Shown in pieces: positions 1 to 8,449 of a DNA stretch of 64,000 nucleotides. Both the position numbers and the translations under genes were made by a program. Source of the stretch: Thalassotalea sp. G2M2-11 (GTDB lineage Bacteria > Pseudomonadota > Gammaproteobacteria > Enterobacterales > Alteromonadaceae); the NCBI RefSeq assembly GCF_017168195.1, contig NZ_JADNYL010000002.1:434001-498000 (forward strand), read 5' to 3'. Position 1 is the first letter of the stretch; each line of letters opens with the position of its first letter. Below the pieces are notes generated by a model that made no database searches, was not told the origin of the DNA, and saw nothing but the letters and a program-made list of their open reading frames with translations.

Positions 1-1173
1 AAACTTAGCCAGGTATTCATTTAACTGATCGTTCGATAACTTAAAATTTAATGCAATAAAATCTTGATAGTTTTCCATTGCCTTTCGACGTTCACCATTA
101 GCTGCGTGGACTAAAGACAATAGAGATAAATTAGCACGAAGCTGCTGCGGGTAATCAGATTGTGTCGCAACCTCAGTGGAACGTTGTAATAATTGCAAAG
201 GCTGTTCAATTTCACCTTGGAGAAAAAGCGCACGAGCTAAACTTTGTAAGCCACCGGCAAGCACTACATTAAAAGATTGGCGCTCACTTAAATTTATCGC
301 TAACTGAGCATAAACTTTTGCTTGTTCGGCTTGATTCAACTCGTTATAGACCTCAGCTAAATTATGGTAAGTTGAAGCGAGCTTAAAGGTATCTTGTTGC
401 TCTTGAAAGTATCGTAATGCTAACTGTAAATTCTTTAGCGCATCAGCATAATTGCCACTTTGTTTATAACTGATCCCAAGATCAGAGCGAGCATTGGCCA
501 CTCCTTTTTCATCACCAAATTCTAAACGTTTTATTATCACTTCTTGAAATAACTCAATGGCAAGATCATAACGTCGTAACCGTATATAAAGCGTGGCAAT
601 GTTATAACGAATATCAACGATATCAACTTCAGAGCCATATTTTTTATATGTTTCAACCGCTTGTTGATAAACTTCAATTGCTCTAAAGCTCTTTCCCATA
701 GCACTGTATAGCAAACCAAGATTATTATATAAATGCCCTTGTTCTAATGGTTTGTTTAGTGCTTGGTAAATGACCAATGATTGTTGGTAAAGCGGCAGTG
801 CTTGAGGATAAGAGCCTTGGTAATAATGAAAAATCCCTTTAAATTTTAGCGTTTTAGCTAATATTGTTTTATCTGGATGTTCATTCGCTAAAAGAACTGC
901 TGGCGAGATGGTCGTTATCGCTTGCTCAAACTCACTTTGTTGAAAATAAAACATCGCATGGGAAGTAAGCACTGAAATTTGCGCTGATGGAGAAAGGCTC
1001 TGATCACTCAATAATGCCTCATAGGCTTGAACGGCTTGCGCTGGATTTTCTAACTGCTGGATTGCGGCAAGTTGTTCCTCAACTGATTGTCCACTTGCTA
1101 TACAACGTTGTGTGAAGCCCAATAACAATAGTAATGTTAGAAAGATAGCAAATAGACGACAAACTCCTGTCAT
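1..1173 (-). CDS. TPR-repeat protein with signal peptide, C-terminus cut by window edge
   Basis: The reading frame stays open for 391 codons from an ATG at 1173 to the window edge, so the C-terminus is missing. The start at 1173 is chosen because AGAGG lies a few bases upstream; an in-frame ATG at 1191 is the alternative. Residues 1-27 form a hydrophobic signal segment (LTLLLLLGF). The remainder reads as consecutive tetratricopeptide repeats with typical spacing, for example NNLGLLYSAMGKSFRAIEVY, YNIATLYIRLRRYDLAIELF and LGISYKQSGNYADALKNL. In this order of bacteria such TPR ectodomains often precede a transmembrane segment and a GGDEF or histidine-kinase module, but that part lies outside the window, so no output function is claimed. 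Confidence 0.8.
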   Translation of the reverse strand, partial: MTGVCRLFAIFLTLLLLLGFTQRCIASGQSVEEQLAAIQQLENPAQAVQAYEALLSDQSLSPSAQISVLTSHAMFYFQQSEFEQAITTISPAVLLANEHPDKTILAKTLKFKGIFHYYQGSYPQALPLYQQSLVIYQALNKPLEQGHLYNNLGLLYSAMGKSFRAIEVYQQAVETYKKYGSEVDIVDIRYNIATLYIRLRRYDLAIELFQEVIIKRLEFGDEKGVANARSDLGISYKQSGNYADALKNLQLALRYFQEQQDTFKLASTYHNLAEVYNELNQAEQAKVYAQLAINLSERQSFNVVLAGGLQSLARALFLQGEIEQPLQLLQRSTEVATQSDYPQQLRANLSLLSLVHAANGERRKAMENYQDFIALNFKLSNDQLNEYLAKF

Positions 1174-1337
1174 CAATACCTCTGGTGTCATTTAATTAAG
1201 ATAGCCACACCCGTTATAACACTTTTACTGTATAAATCCTATCACCGAATAAAATACTCAGAATAGATATCGACAAGTTCGAAACTAACTCGGTATAATC
1301 AGCAGTCATTTTACTAGCTCAATCAAGTAAAGAAGTA

Positions 1338-2129
1338 ATGTATCAAACCCTTAAAGCGAAACTCTTTGCACTTAAAGAAAATAAAATATTTGAACTATCT
1401 GTTGTCGCCGTCATTATTATTTCAGCACTAGAAATTGGCGCGAAAACGTTTCAATTATCCGATCAAGCGTATTCTATCACCTCTGTATTAGATGCTTTTA
1501 TCACATTATTTTTCCTATTTGAACTCACCATACGCTTTATCGCTGATCCCGATAAAAAATCCTTTTTGAAAAAAGGGTGGAATATTTTTGACACGTTAGT
1601 GGTATTCGTCAGTTTGATCCCTATCGATAACAGTGAAATGGCGCTACTTGCCCGACTGGTGCGTGTGTTTCGTGTGTTAAGGATGGTCTCTGTTGTTCCT
1701 GAGCTTAGAGTATTGATTAATTCATTACTTAAAGCCTTACCACAGCTTGGCTACGTTATCTTATTAATGTTTATCATTTTTTATATTTATGCCGCCATTG
1801 GCAGCTTTATCTTTCATGATATCAATCCAACCTTATGGGGTGACATTGCCATTTCCATGCTGACGCTGTTCCGTATTATGACCTTTGAAGATTGGACAGA
1901 TATTCAATATGAAACCATGGAAGTTTACCCCTTTAGTTGGATTTTCTATTTATCGTTCATATTCTTTACGGCGTTCGCTTTCCTGAACATGGTTATTGGT
2001 ATTGTGGTTAATGTCATGGAAGAAGAGCATCAAGCCGCCAGAGCAAAGAAAGAACCGACACTGACAGAACTGCAGCAAGAGTTAAAAGAAATAAAAGCGT
2101 TACTTAGTCAATCAAATCAACATAAGTAA
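1338..2129 (+). CDS. Single-domain voltage-gated cation channel (NavBac/CavBac type)
   Basis: A 263-residue six-transmembrane channel subunit expected to work as a tetramer in the inner membrane. S1 lies near residues 18-36, S2 near 48-67, S3 near 84-96 and S4 near 103-120, with arginines every third position (R106, R109, R112, R115). S5 is near 135-160, the pore at 170-190 and S6 near 200-226. The C-terminal tail (about 240-258) is a short coiled coil, as in other members of the family. The selectivity filter is TFEDWTD (182-188). Sodium-selective relatives such as NavAb carry TLESWSM, and the calcium-selective engineered CavAb carries TLDDWSD, so the acidic residues at 185 and 188 suggest calcium permeability. 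The gene stands alone between divergent and convergent neighbours. Confidence 0.9.
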   Translation: MYQTLKAKLFALKENKIFELSVVAVIIISALEIGAKTFQLSDQAYSITSVLDAFITLFFLFELTIRFIADPDKKSFLKKGWNIFDTLVVFVSLIPIDNSEMALLARLVRVFRVLRMVSVVPELRVLINSLLKALPQLGYVILLMFIIFYIYAAIGSFIFHDINPTLWGDIAISMLTLFRIMTFEDWTDIQYETMEVYPFSWIFYLSFIFFTAFAFLNMVIGIVVNVMEEEHQAARAKKEPTLTELQQELKEIKALLSQSNQHK

Positions 2130-2136
2130 GTGCTGA

Positions 2137-2162
2137 GCTATCAAGCATTAGTGCTTGATAGC
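2137..2162 (+). terminator. Perfect 11-bp hairpin after the ion channel gene
   Basis: GCTATCAAGCA and its reverse complement flank a 4-base loop, starting 8 bases after the channel stop codon. The following T-run is weak, so this is a likely but not canonical intrinsic terminator. Confidence 0.55.
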
Positions 2163-2256
2163 CAATAGCATTTTAATACTAAGGCTGTTGATCTGTTGCT
2201 ATCAATGTTATTCAACATTAATAATCAACATGCCTTAATCCTCCCTACGCTGCCAT

Positions 2257-2829
2257 TTAAAGTACAGCTGCGCCATGAATAACTTCAAAGATTTCGCTAA
2301 ATGATGTTTTAATACTTAGATCAATTGGCAAATGTAATTTCCTTGCTATGTCACTGGTAGAGATAACTCCTCTGATATGATGATGCTTTCTATCAACGAC
2401 CAAACAATGGCGCAGTCCATAATTTTTTAATGTCAAAATCACATCATTTACTGTGGAATTTTCTATTTCACTAAAATCAAAAGCATGTAAGGCAAGCTTA
2501 GGCAACATCATATCGCTCACCAGAATCTCATTCCGGTTTTTGCCTTTTGCTGTTTCTGCAATCAATGATTGCTCAGACAATTCATTCGTACTAATAATAC
2601 CTAAAAAATCATTGTTGCTTGAAACAACTATCTTCATTTTTACATGGCTTTTTTTCATCAACAATAGCGCATCGCTCGCTAAAGTATCTCCTTCAATCAC
2701 TAAAGGTTGATGCATTTTAAAATCGGTGAACACTTTAGTTGCGGGTGAATCCAGCTCAGTGTGTTCAAATAACTCTGGAGAGACAACGTTATCAACTAGG
2801 TCTAAATCAAATAATTGTAAATTTTTCAT
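2257..2829 (-). CDS. Tandem CBS-domain protein
   Basis: A 190-residue soluble protein with two CBS motifs: one near residues 38-95 (DALLLMKKSHVKMKIVVSS, then FLGIISTNEL) and one near 107-170 (VNDVILTLKNYGLRHCLVVD, then IRGVISTSDIA). CBS pairs bind adenosine nucleotides or related ligands and act as sensory modules. No catalytic domain is attached, so the partner is unknown. The first 35 residues are acidic and carry no recognised motif. It stands alone, transcribed toward the ion channel gene. The family call is secure; a specific function is not. Confidence 0.85.
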   Translation of the reverse strand: MKNLQLFDLDLVDNVVSPELFEHTELDSPATKVFTDFKMHQPLVIEGDTLASDALLLMKKSHVKMKIVVSSNNDFLGIISTNELSEQSLIAETAKGKNRNEILVSDMMLPKLALHAFDFSEIENSTVNDVILTLKNYGLRHCLVVDRKHHHIRGVISTSDIARKLHLPIDLSIKTSFSEIFEVIHGAAVL

Positions 2830-2978
2830 AACTACCTCGAAACTCTATTCATTGCGTTAAATTTTACTGACAGTAAAACTGTTTAATAATCAATAAAGCC
2901 TTTAGTCATCAGTTATCAGAGATACATTCAATCAGAATCGAATGTTAAGCAGCATAGTGCAAGCTGAACCAATAATGA

Positions 2979-3269
2979 TTAACTAAAAGCAAGAGTAACA
3001 GGAGGAGAACGCGGATGGAGGTACAGATAGTACTTACTGGCAAAAAATAGCTGCTCACTGTATGTAACCATTTCAGGTTGGCAATGGGCTGCAGTTAAAG
3101 CTCTTTCGTGAATGATAGGATCTGGAGAGTCCCAATCCGTATCTTGAGCCTCATCAGCAACCAGTTGTTCGGTGATGTTCAGGCTGTCATTTTCCACATA
3201 GCCGACACTTTGCTCCCCTAAAGAGCTAAAGCTTATCAACAATGTAATCGCTATTAACAACCTGATCAT
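2979..3269 (-). CDS. Small secreted protein of unknown function
   Basis: A 96-residue protein beginning MIRLLIAITLLISF, a signal peptide probably cleaved near residue 18. The mature part is acidic (QLVADEAQDTDWDSP) and ends with a histidine/proline-rich tail (YLYLHPRSPPVTLAFS). An in-frame TTG four codons upstream (3281) is possible, but the ATG at 3269 gives the cleaner signal peptide. It lies between nhaD and the CBS gene on the same strand. I recognise no family; small periplasmic proteins with a C-terminal RSPP-type tail occur as hypothetical proteins in Shewanella and relatives. Confidence 0.5.
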   Translation of the reverse strand: MIRLLIAITLLISFSSLGEQSVGYVENDSLNITEQLVADEAQDTDWDSPDPIIHERALTAAHCQPEMVTYSEQLFFASKYYLYLHPRSPPVTLAFS

Positions 3270-3357
3270 AGCAAGACCCAAAACAAACTGGCTATACTTT
3301 ATAGATGAGGCATAAACAGAAAAGTTTCAAGTTTTTCAGCAAAAATTTTTAATAACG

Positions 3358-4776
3358 CTATCCATTTAGCAGAAAATGCAGATAAATACTGCCAGCATAG
3401 CCTAAAACAATGGCCCAACTCCATTTCAAATGGCCTAGAAATGAGTACTTTCCTTTCGTCTGTCCCATCAACGCTACACCCGCAGCAGAGCCTACAGAAA
3501 GTAAACTCCCACCAACACCTGCGGTCATTGTGACTAATAACCATTGTTGAAGATCCATCATAGGATTCATACTCAGTACAGCAAATACCACTGGAATGTT
3601 ATCAACTATCGCCGATAAAACCCCCACTAAAATATTGGCATACGTTGGGCTCCAATGACTATAGAGCAATTCAGAGACTAAGCCTAAATACCCCATAAAG
3701 CCTAAACCACCAACACACATGACCACACCATAAAAGAATAATAAAGTATCCCATTCTGCTCTGGCGATTTTATCAAAAATATCAAAGGGGACAATATTAC
3801 CAAGGCTTTTCAATGCTTTATCATCTTTTAAAATTTCAGCTTGGGTGCGCTTTTTATTAAGAGATCGAGGTAAACTCTTACGTAAATAAAAGCCGAGAAA
3901 TTTCAAATAACCAAGTCCAAGCATCATACCTAACACCGGAGGCATGTTTACTAAACTATGACAGATGACAGCCGTTGCTATAGTTAACACAAACAAAAAG
4001 ATAATTCGCTTGGCACCACGCTTTAACACAAAATCTTCATCCGTAATTGGCGCTGATGCTTGATTTGAGATGAACAAGCTCATAATGGTTGCCGGAATTA
4101 AGAAGTTGACAAAAGAGGGCAGTAATAACACAAAGAACTGTTCAAATTGCACTAAGCCAGCTTGCCAAATCATTAATGTGGTAATATCACCAAACGGGCT
4201 AAACACCCCGCCAGCATTTGATGCCACCACAATATTGATACAAGCAATATTAATAAACTTGAGATTATTAGGAGCCACTTTAAGTACGATGGCACACATT
4301 AGCATCGCAGTGGTCAGATTATTAGCAAATGATGAAATGATAAAGGCTAATATACCAGTGAGCCAAAATAAACTTCTTAAACTTAAACCTTTGGCAATCA
4401 TCCAAATACGCAAACGCTCAAAAACGCCTCGCTCTTCCATCGCATTGATATAAGTCATCGCCACTAACAAAAACAATAATAGTTGCGCATATTCGAGTAA
4501 GTTATGGTTAAACGCTTCTTCTGCCTCTTTAGGGATGCCATGTTGAGTGTAAACCCAACCAATCATAAACCAGATGATTCCAGCGGCGACCAACACCGGT
4601 TTTGATTTTCTCAGATGGATGAATTCCTCTCCAATCACCAGTAAATAGGCAAAAGAAAAAAGAATCAGTGAAAGAATACCCACAAAAGAACTTGTTAAAT
4701 CGAGTTCACCTACCGTTGAAGCAAAAGTAGGTGAAGAGATCACAAACAGAAGTAAAGCGACGACGAATTTTTTCAA
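3358..4776 (-). CDS. nhaD: NhaD-type Na+/H+ antiporter
   Basis: A 472-residue inner-membrane protein of the ion transporter superfamily that exchanges cytoplasmic Na+ (or Li+) for protons in marine and haloalkaliphilic bacteria. It begins with a hydrophobic segment resembling a cleavable signal (MKKFVVALLLFVISSPTFAS), which is typical of NhaD. About 12 membrane segments follow. Conserved stretches include SSFANNLTTAMLMCAIVL and NAGGVFSPFGDITTLMIW in the first half, and the glycine-rich GVGGSLLSVGSAAGVALMG near the C-terminus. The length matches characterised NhaD proteins. It is preceded by about 150 bases of AT-rich sequence and looks monocistronic. Confidence 0.9.
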   Translation of the reverse strand: MKKFVVALLLFVISSPTFASTVGELDLTSSFVGILSLILFSFAYLLVIGEEFIHLRKSKPVLVAAGIIWFMIGWVYTQHGIPKEAEEAFNHNLLEYAQLLLFLLVAMTYINAMEERGVFERLRIWMIAKGLSLRSLFWLTGILAFIISSFANNLTTAMLMCAIVLKVAPNNLKFINIACINIVVASNAGGVFSPFGDITTLMIWQAGLVQFEQFFVLLLPSFVNFLIPATIMSLFISNQASAPITDEDFVLKRGAKRIIFLFVLTIATAVICHSLVNMPPVLGMMLGLGYLKFLGFYLRKSLPRSLNKKRTQAEILKDDKALKSLGNIVPFDIFDKIARAEWDTLLFFYGVVMCVGGLGFMGYLGLVSELLYSHWSPTYANILVGVLSAIVDNIPVVFAVLSMNPMMDLQQWLLVTMTAGVGGSLLSVGSAAGVALMGQTKGKYSFLGHLKWSWAIVLGYAGSIYLHFLLNG

Positions 4777-4928
4777 GATAGTTGCTCTTTAAAGAAGTAA
4801 ATAAGTATGAATGATTAAAAACCCGCACATTCTACTCTTATAGAGCAATAAACAAAATATAATAACTGACTAATTGAGTTATTATCGTTATAAAAATTAT
4901 CTATATTAGTTACTCAGATAAAACCGAG

Positions 4929-5573
4929 TTAGACCGCCATGTCCCCCACAAAAGGGTTCGTTCGACGCTCTTCACCAAAGGTGCCCATAGGACCATGTCC
5001 AGGAATAAATTTAACATCATCACCAAGTGGAAACAGGTTTTCTCGAATAGATTTAATCAAGGTAGGATGATCTCCACGAGGAAAATCTGTTCGCCCAATA
5101 GAGCCTTTAAATAAAACATCCCCCACTTGTGCTAACTTAGATGCTCTATGAAAAAACACTACATGCCCTGGTGTATGGCCTGGGCAAAAATAAACTTCTA
5201 ATTCGACATTACCAAAACTAACTGTATCGCCTTGTGTTAACCAACGTGTTGGTTCGAACAATTCAGCATCGGCAAAGCCAAAGCGAGTAATTTGCTCAGG
5301 AATAAGGTCAATCCAAAATTTATCTTCTTTGTGCGGCCCCTCAATAGGTACGTTAAAATGTTCTGCTATTGCCTTGGTCGCCCCGGCATGATCGATATGG
5401 GCATGAGTTAACAGTACTTTAACTAGGGTCAGCCCTTGCTGCTTAATAGCATCAATGATTAGTTGTGCATCACCACCAGGATCAACTACCGCAGCTTGCT
5501 TAGTTTCATCACACCAAAATAACGTACAATTTTGTTGAAATGGTGTCACGGGAATGATTTGAAACTGAAGCAT
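4929..5573 (-). CDS. gloC: Glyoxalase II-type metallo-beta-lactamase fold hydrolase (GloC/YcbL)
   Basis: A 214-residue cytoplasmic hydrolase. The metal-binding signature THAHIDHAG is at residues 56-64. A second histidine site lies in CPGHTPGHV and a third in IPGHGPMGTFGEER near the C-terminus. Length and motifs match E. coli YcbL (GloC), a type II glyoxalase hydrolysing S-D-lactoylglutathione in methylglyoxal detoxification. It lacks the long C-terminal domain of GloB. It is divergently arranged with the NSS transporter at 5786. Assignment to the YcbL clade is by length and motif; substrate is inferred from the family. Confidence 0.85.
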   Translation of the reverse strand: MLQFQIIPVTPFQQNCTLFWCDETKQAAVVDPGGDAQLIIDAIKQQGLTLVKVLLTHAHIDHAGATKAIAEHFNVPIEGPHKEDKFWIDLIPEQITRFGFADAELFEPTRWLTQGDTVSFGNVELEVYFCPGHTPGHVVFFHRASKLAQVGDVLFKGSIGRTDFPRGDHPTLIKSIRENLFPLGDDVKFIPGHGPMGTFGEERRTNPFVGDMAV

Positions 5574-5785
5574 AATGTACCTTTATTGATAATTTAAAAG
5601 AATTGACTTACCACAAGAGATGGGCATAAATCCCTTCACTTCAAGTGCTAAGCTTGTGTCTCAATAATTTTACATTCTTAAAAGCACTTTAAAAAGCCAA
5701 ATGTGATAAAACAATAAAATCACTTCACTATCACTCGCTAACTCGGTAAGCTCGGCACAAATAAAAAATAATAATTGATAATTGT

Positions 5786-7123
5786 ATGACGCAAGTTAGA
5801 GACTCTTTTCACTCCCGTATTGGATTTGTCTTAGCAGCAGCTGGCTCTGCTATTGGTTTAGGTAATATTTGGGGCTTTCCCACTAACGCCGCTAATAATG
5901 GCGGTGGCGCATTTTTATTTGTGTATCTTGTCGTTACCTTATTATTGGCATTACCAGCACTGTACGCCGAAGTTTATATCGGCAATCAGTCACAAAAAAA
6001 CCCAGTATCAGCATTGGGTGATGCCTGCAAGAATATCTCTGAACGTTTAGGTCGTAATGCCGGCATTATTGGCTTATGCGGCGCTATTATGATGTTAAGT
6101 TTCTATACCATAGTCGCTGGTTGGATGTTATCGCACGCCCTATCAGCGATCACTCAGCTAATGGGGTTTAATGAACTATCAAGCTGGTTGGGTACATCAA
6201 GTACTGAGCGTAACTTGGTATTCACCCCTATTTTTATTTTATTAGGTGCTGCAATTATTCATCAAGGGGTAAATGCTGGTATAGAGAAATGGTCCACTCG
6301 CTTAATGCCTGTGTTGTTGATCATGCTGTTTGGACTTATTGTTTATATTCTTCAGCAGCCGGGGGCAATGGAAGGATTAAAAGTGTATTTAGTGCCTGAT
6401 TTTAGTCAACTTACTAACCCTAAATTAATCGTATCAGCCATGGGACAAGCGTTTTTCTCGTTATCGATTGGTGTCGGTGGCATGATGATTTACGGTTCTT
6501 ACATGCAAAAAGACAAAGATTTAGGGAAGCTAGTTATTTCAATCACAGCATTAGACACAGGAATCGCTTTTCTTGCTGGCTTATTGATTATTCCAGCACT
6601 TTTTGTTGCTCAACACGCAGGGCAACAAGTATTCCAAGGAAACCAGCTGATTGGCGAAGGCCAGCTGATCTTTCATATTCTGCCGGAATTATTTGCTTCT
6701 ATGGGGACAATAGGGTTAATCGTGGCCATTGGTTTCTTTATGTTACTATCGATCGCTGCCTTAACCTCGACCATCTCGTCAACAGAAGTCCCCGTCGCTT
6801 ATCTAGTAGAAGATAAGAACATTTCACGCCATAAGGCTACTTGGCTTGTTTCAGGCACGGTATTATTCTTTTCAATGCTACTGATTGCGTTTTTCGATGT
6901 CTTATTTGGCGCGTTTATTCGGGTGTTAACCACTATACTGCAGCCATTAAGCTGTTTATTTTACTTTATTGTTGTTGGCTGGTTATGGCACAGAGGCAAT
7001 AAATTGCGCGATAAAGCATTGCAAGTCGATCGTCCATGGTTAAAGCACTGGGGCAACTACATCAGATTTGTTTGCCCTATTTTGTTAACCGTGGTCTTTG
7101 TCAACGTCGCTATTCTTAATTAA
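5786..7123 (+). CDS. Neurotransmitter:sodium symporter (NSS/SNF) family transporter
   Basis: A 445-residue polytopic inner-membrane protein. The N-terminus has the family hallmark FVLAAAGSAIGLGNIWGFP (about residues 13-31), which contributes to the Na+ and substrate sites in LeuT-type folds. About 11 membrane segments follow. Family members are Na+-coupled amino-acid importers, and the substrate here is not predictable from sequence. The gene has its own upstream region of about 210 bases shared divergently with gloC, and is followed by a hairpin at 7135-7161. Confidence 0.88.
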   Translation: MTQVRDSFHSRIGFVLAAAGSAIGLGNIWGFPTNAANNGGGAFLFVYLVVTLLLALPALYAEVYIGNQSQKNPVSALGDACKNISERLGRNAGIIGLCGAIMMLSFYTIVAGWMLSHALSAITQLMGFNELSSWLGTSSTERNLVFTPIFILLGAAIIHQGVNAGIEKWSTRLMPVLLIMLFGLIVYILQQPGAMEGLKVYLVPDFSQLTNPKLIVSAMGQAFFSLSIGVGGMMIYGSYMQKDKDLGKLVISITALDTGIAFLAGLLIIPALFVAQHAGQQVFQGNQLIGEGQLIFHILPELFASMGTIGLIVAIGFFMLLSIAALTSTISSTEVPVAYLVEDKNISRHKATWLVSGTVLFFSMLLIAFFDVLFGAFIRVLTTILQPLSCLFYFIVVGWLWHRGNKLRDKALQVDRPWLKHWGNYIRFVCPILLTVVFVNVAILN

Positions 7124-7134
7124 TCAATTAGAGA

Positions 7135-7161
7135 AATTGCAGGCAAAAAACACCTGCAATT
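7135..7161. terminator. Hairpin between convergent genes
   Basis: AATTGCAGG and CCTGCAATT form a perfect 9-bp stem around a 9-base loop, between the NSS transporter (+) and the GGDEF gene (-). There is no long T-run on either side, so termination is only inferred from position. Confidence 0.45.
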
Positions 7162-7177
7162 TCGGTTAGCAATCCGA

Positions 7178-8368
7178 TTAACTGCTAACGTTATTACGAC
7201 CTTTTTTCTTGGCGCGGTATAAAGCTATATCCGCTTGTTTGACTGTTTGCTCAAAGCTTTGTTTTTGCGCTTTACTGGCAACGCCCATAGATACTGTCAC
7301 TCGCACTGTTTTGTGACCTGTCTCGTGCTGTTTTTGCCGTGCTTTTTTAGTTTTTCTCAAAGGATGACGGATCACTATTTCATAATCGGCGATAGACTGA
7401 CGCAATCGTTCAAGCTCATCGGTAACTTCTTCAGCAACCTTGCGCGGAAAAATCGCTGTAAACTCTTCGCCCCCGTAACGAAATATACGACCGCCATTAC
7501 TGATTGTAGCAAGCTTAGCAGCCACAAGTTTTAGCACTTGATCACCTATATCATGCCCATAGGTGTCATTGAACTTTTTGAAATGATCAATATCTATCAT
7601 GGCAACACTATACTTTCTGCCAAGCGACAACGCATATTGGTTTAATGCCCGTCTTGATGGTAAGCGAGTTAATTCATCTCGGTAGGCAAGGTAATAAGAA
7701 TCCACCACCACAACAACAATATACTGAAAAGTTACCACCGCGAGTAAAACAGTCAGAGGTAAGCTTAACTGCTGCTGAAAATATAAATACACCAGTACTA
7801 ACGTGGTTAACAATGAAGAAACAAACAAGTTTGCGTGGCGTAATGCTTTATACATAATGAATAAAGCAATGCCGTAAAGTGGCAATAATAAACCTAATGA
7901 CTCAAAATTAACCGCAAGTATTTGCTCACTCTGATTATATTGACTAAACCAATCAACAGCTAACAACCATGCTTTTGCTAAAATAAAACAAATAGCTAAG
8001 CCAACAACCCGCAGCACTCCATGAATAGACAATAAACCGCGATCTTTGATCAGTGTTAAATAAATAAAACCAAAAATAGCACTAACAAATACCCATTCCT
8101 GATTAGCATCTAGCCAGCTTTTTCCACTAACTAATTCTTGCTCAACCAGATAAAAGCAACACAATGCCATCAATAACAAGGTGATCCGGCTACGGCTAAA
8201 TTGTGCAGAAAATAAAATGCCGATTACCAGCAACCCATACAAAACTTGTTCAATCAACAATGCATACGCTTGCCAATGCGTTTCTAACACGGTAATTAAG
8301 GTAAAACCAAGAGAAACAGCAAGCCCTGTCCATAAAGTGGTTTTTAATCCTTCAAGCTTTTGTAGCAA
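7178..8368 (-). CDS. Membrane-bound GGDEF diguanylate cyclase
   Basis: A 396-residue protein with about seven or eight hydrophobic segments in residues 1-225, followed by a GGDEF domain. The cyclase domain starts at YRDELTRLPSRRALNQ and has the active-site loop RYGGEEF, so it should make cyclic di-GMP from two GTP. The inhibitory RxxD I-site normally found five residues before GGEEF is not present (the sequence there is ISNGGRIFR), so product inhibition may be weak. A basic, glutamine- and lysine-rich insertion (RKTKKARQKQHETGHK) interrupts the C-terminal part. Nothing in the context tells what the membrane domain senses. Confidence 0.9.
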   Translation of the reverse strand: MLQKLEGLKTTLWTGLAVSLGFTLITVLETHWQAYALLIEQVLYGLLVIGILFSAQFSRSRITLLLMALCCFYLVEQELVSGKSWLDANQEWVFVSAIFGFIYLTLIKDRGLLSIHGVLRVVGLAICFILAKAWLLAVDWFSQYNQSEQILAVNFESLGLLLPLYGIALFIMYKALRHANLFVSSLLTTLVLVYLYFQQQLSLPLTVLLAVVTFQYIVVVVVDSYYLAYRDELTRLPSRRALNQYALSLGRKYSVAMIDIDHFKKFNDTYGHDIGDQVLKLVAAKLATISNGGRIFRYGGEEFTAIFPRKVAEEVTDELERLRQSIADYEIVIRHPLRKTKKARQKQHETGHKTVRVTVSMGVASKAQKQSFEQTVKQADIALYRAKKKGRNNVSS

Positions 8369-8449
8369 AACTAACCTCTATCATTGATTTATCTAGCATA
8401 ATTTTTACCATACTCTGTATAGCGTATAAACAATTTTAACTAATCTGCT

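Noticed and set aside
3299-3544. 81-codon minus-strand frame overlapping the end of nhaD
   Set aside because: It is an out-of-frame shadow of nhaD with an unusual cysteine- and tryptophan-rich composition.
4850-4885. AATAACT...AGTTATT inverted repeat upstream of nhaD
   Set aside because: It is short and in strongly AT-rich sequence, so a chance origin is likely.
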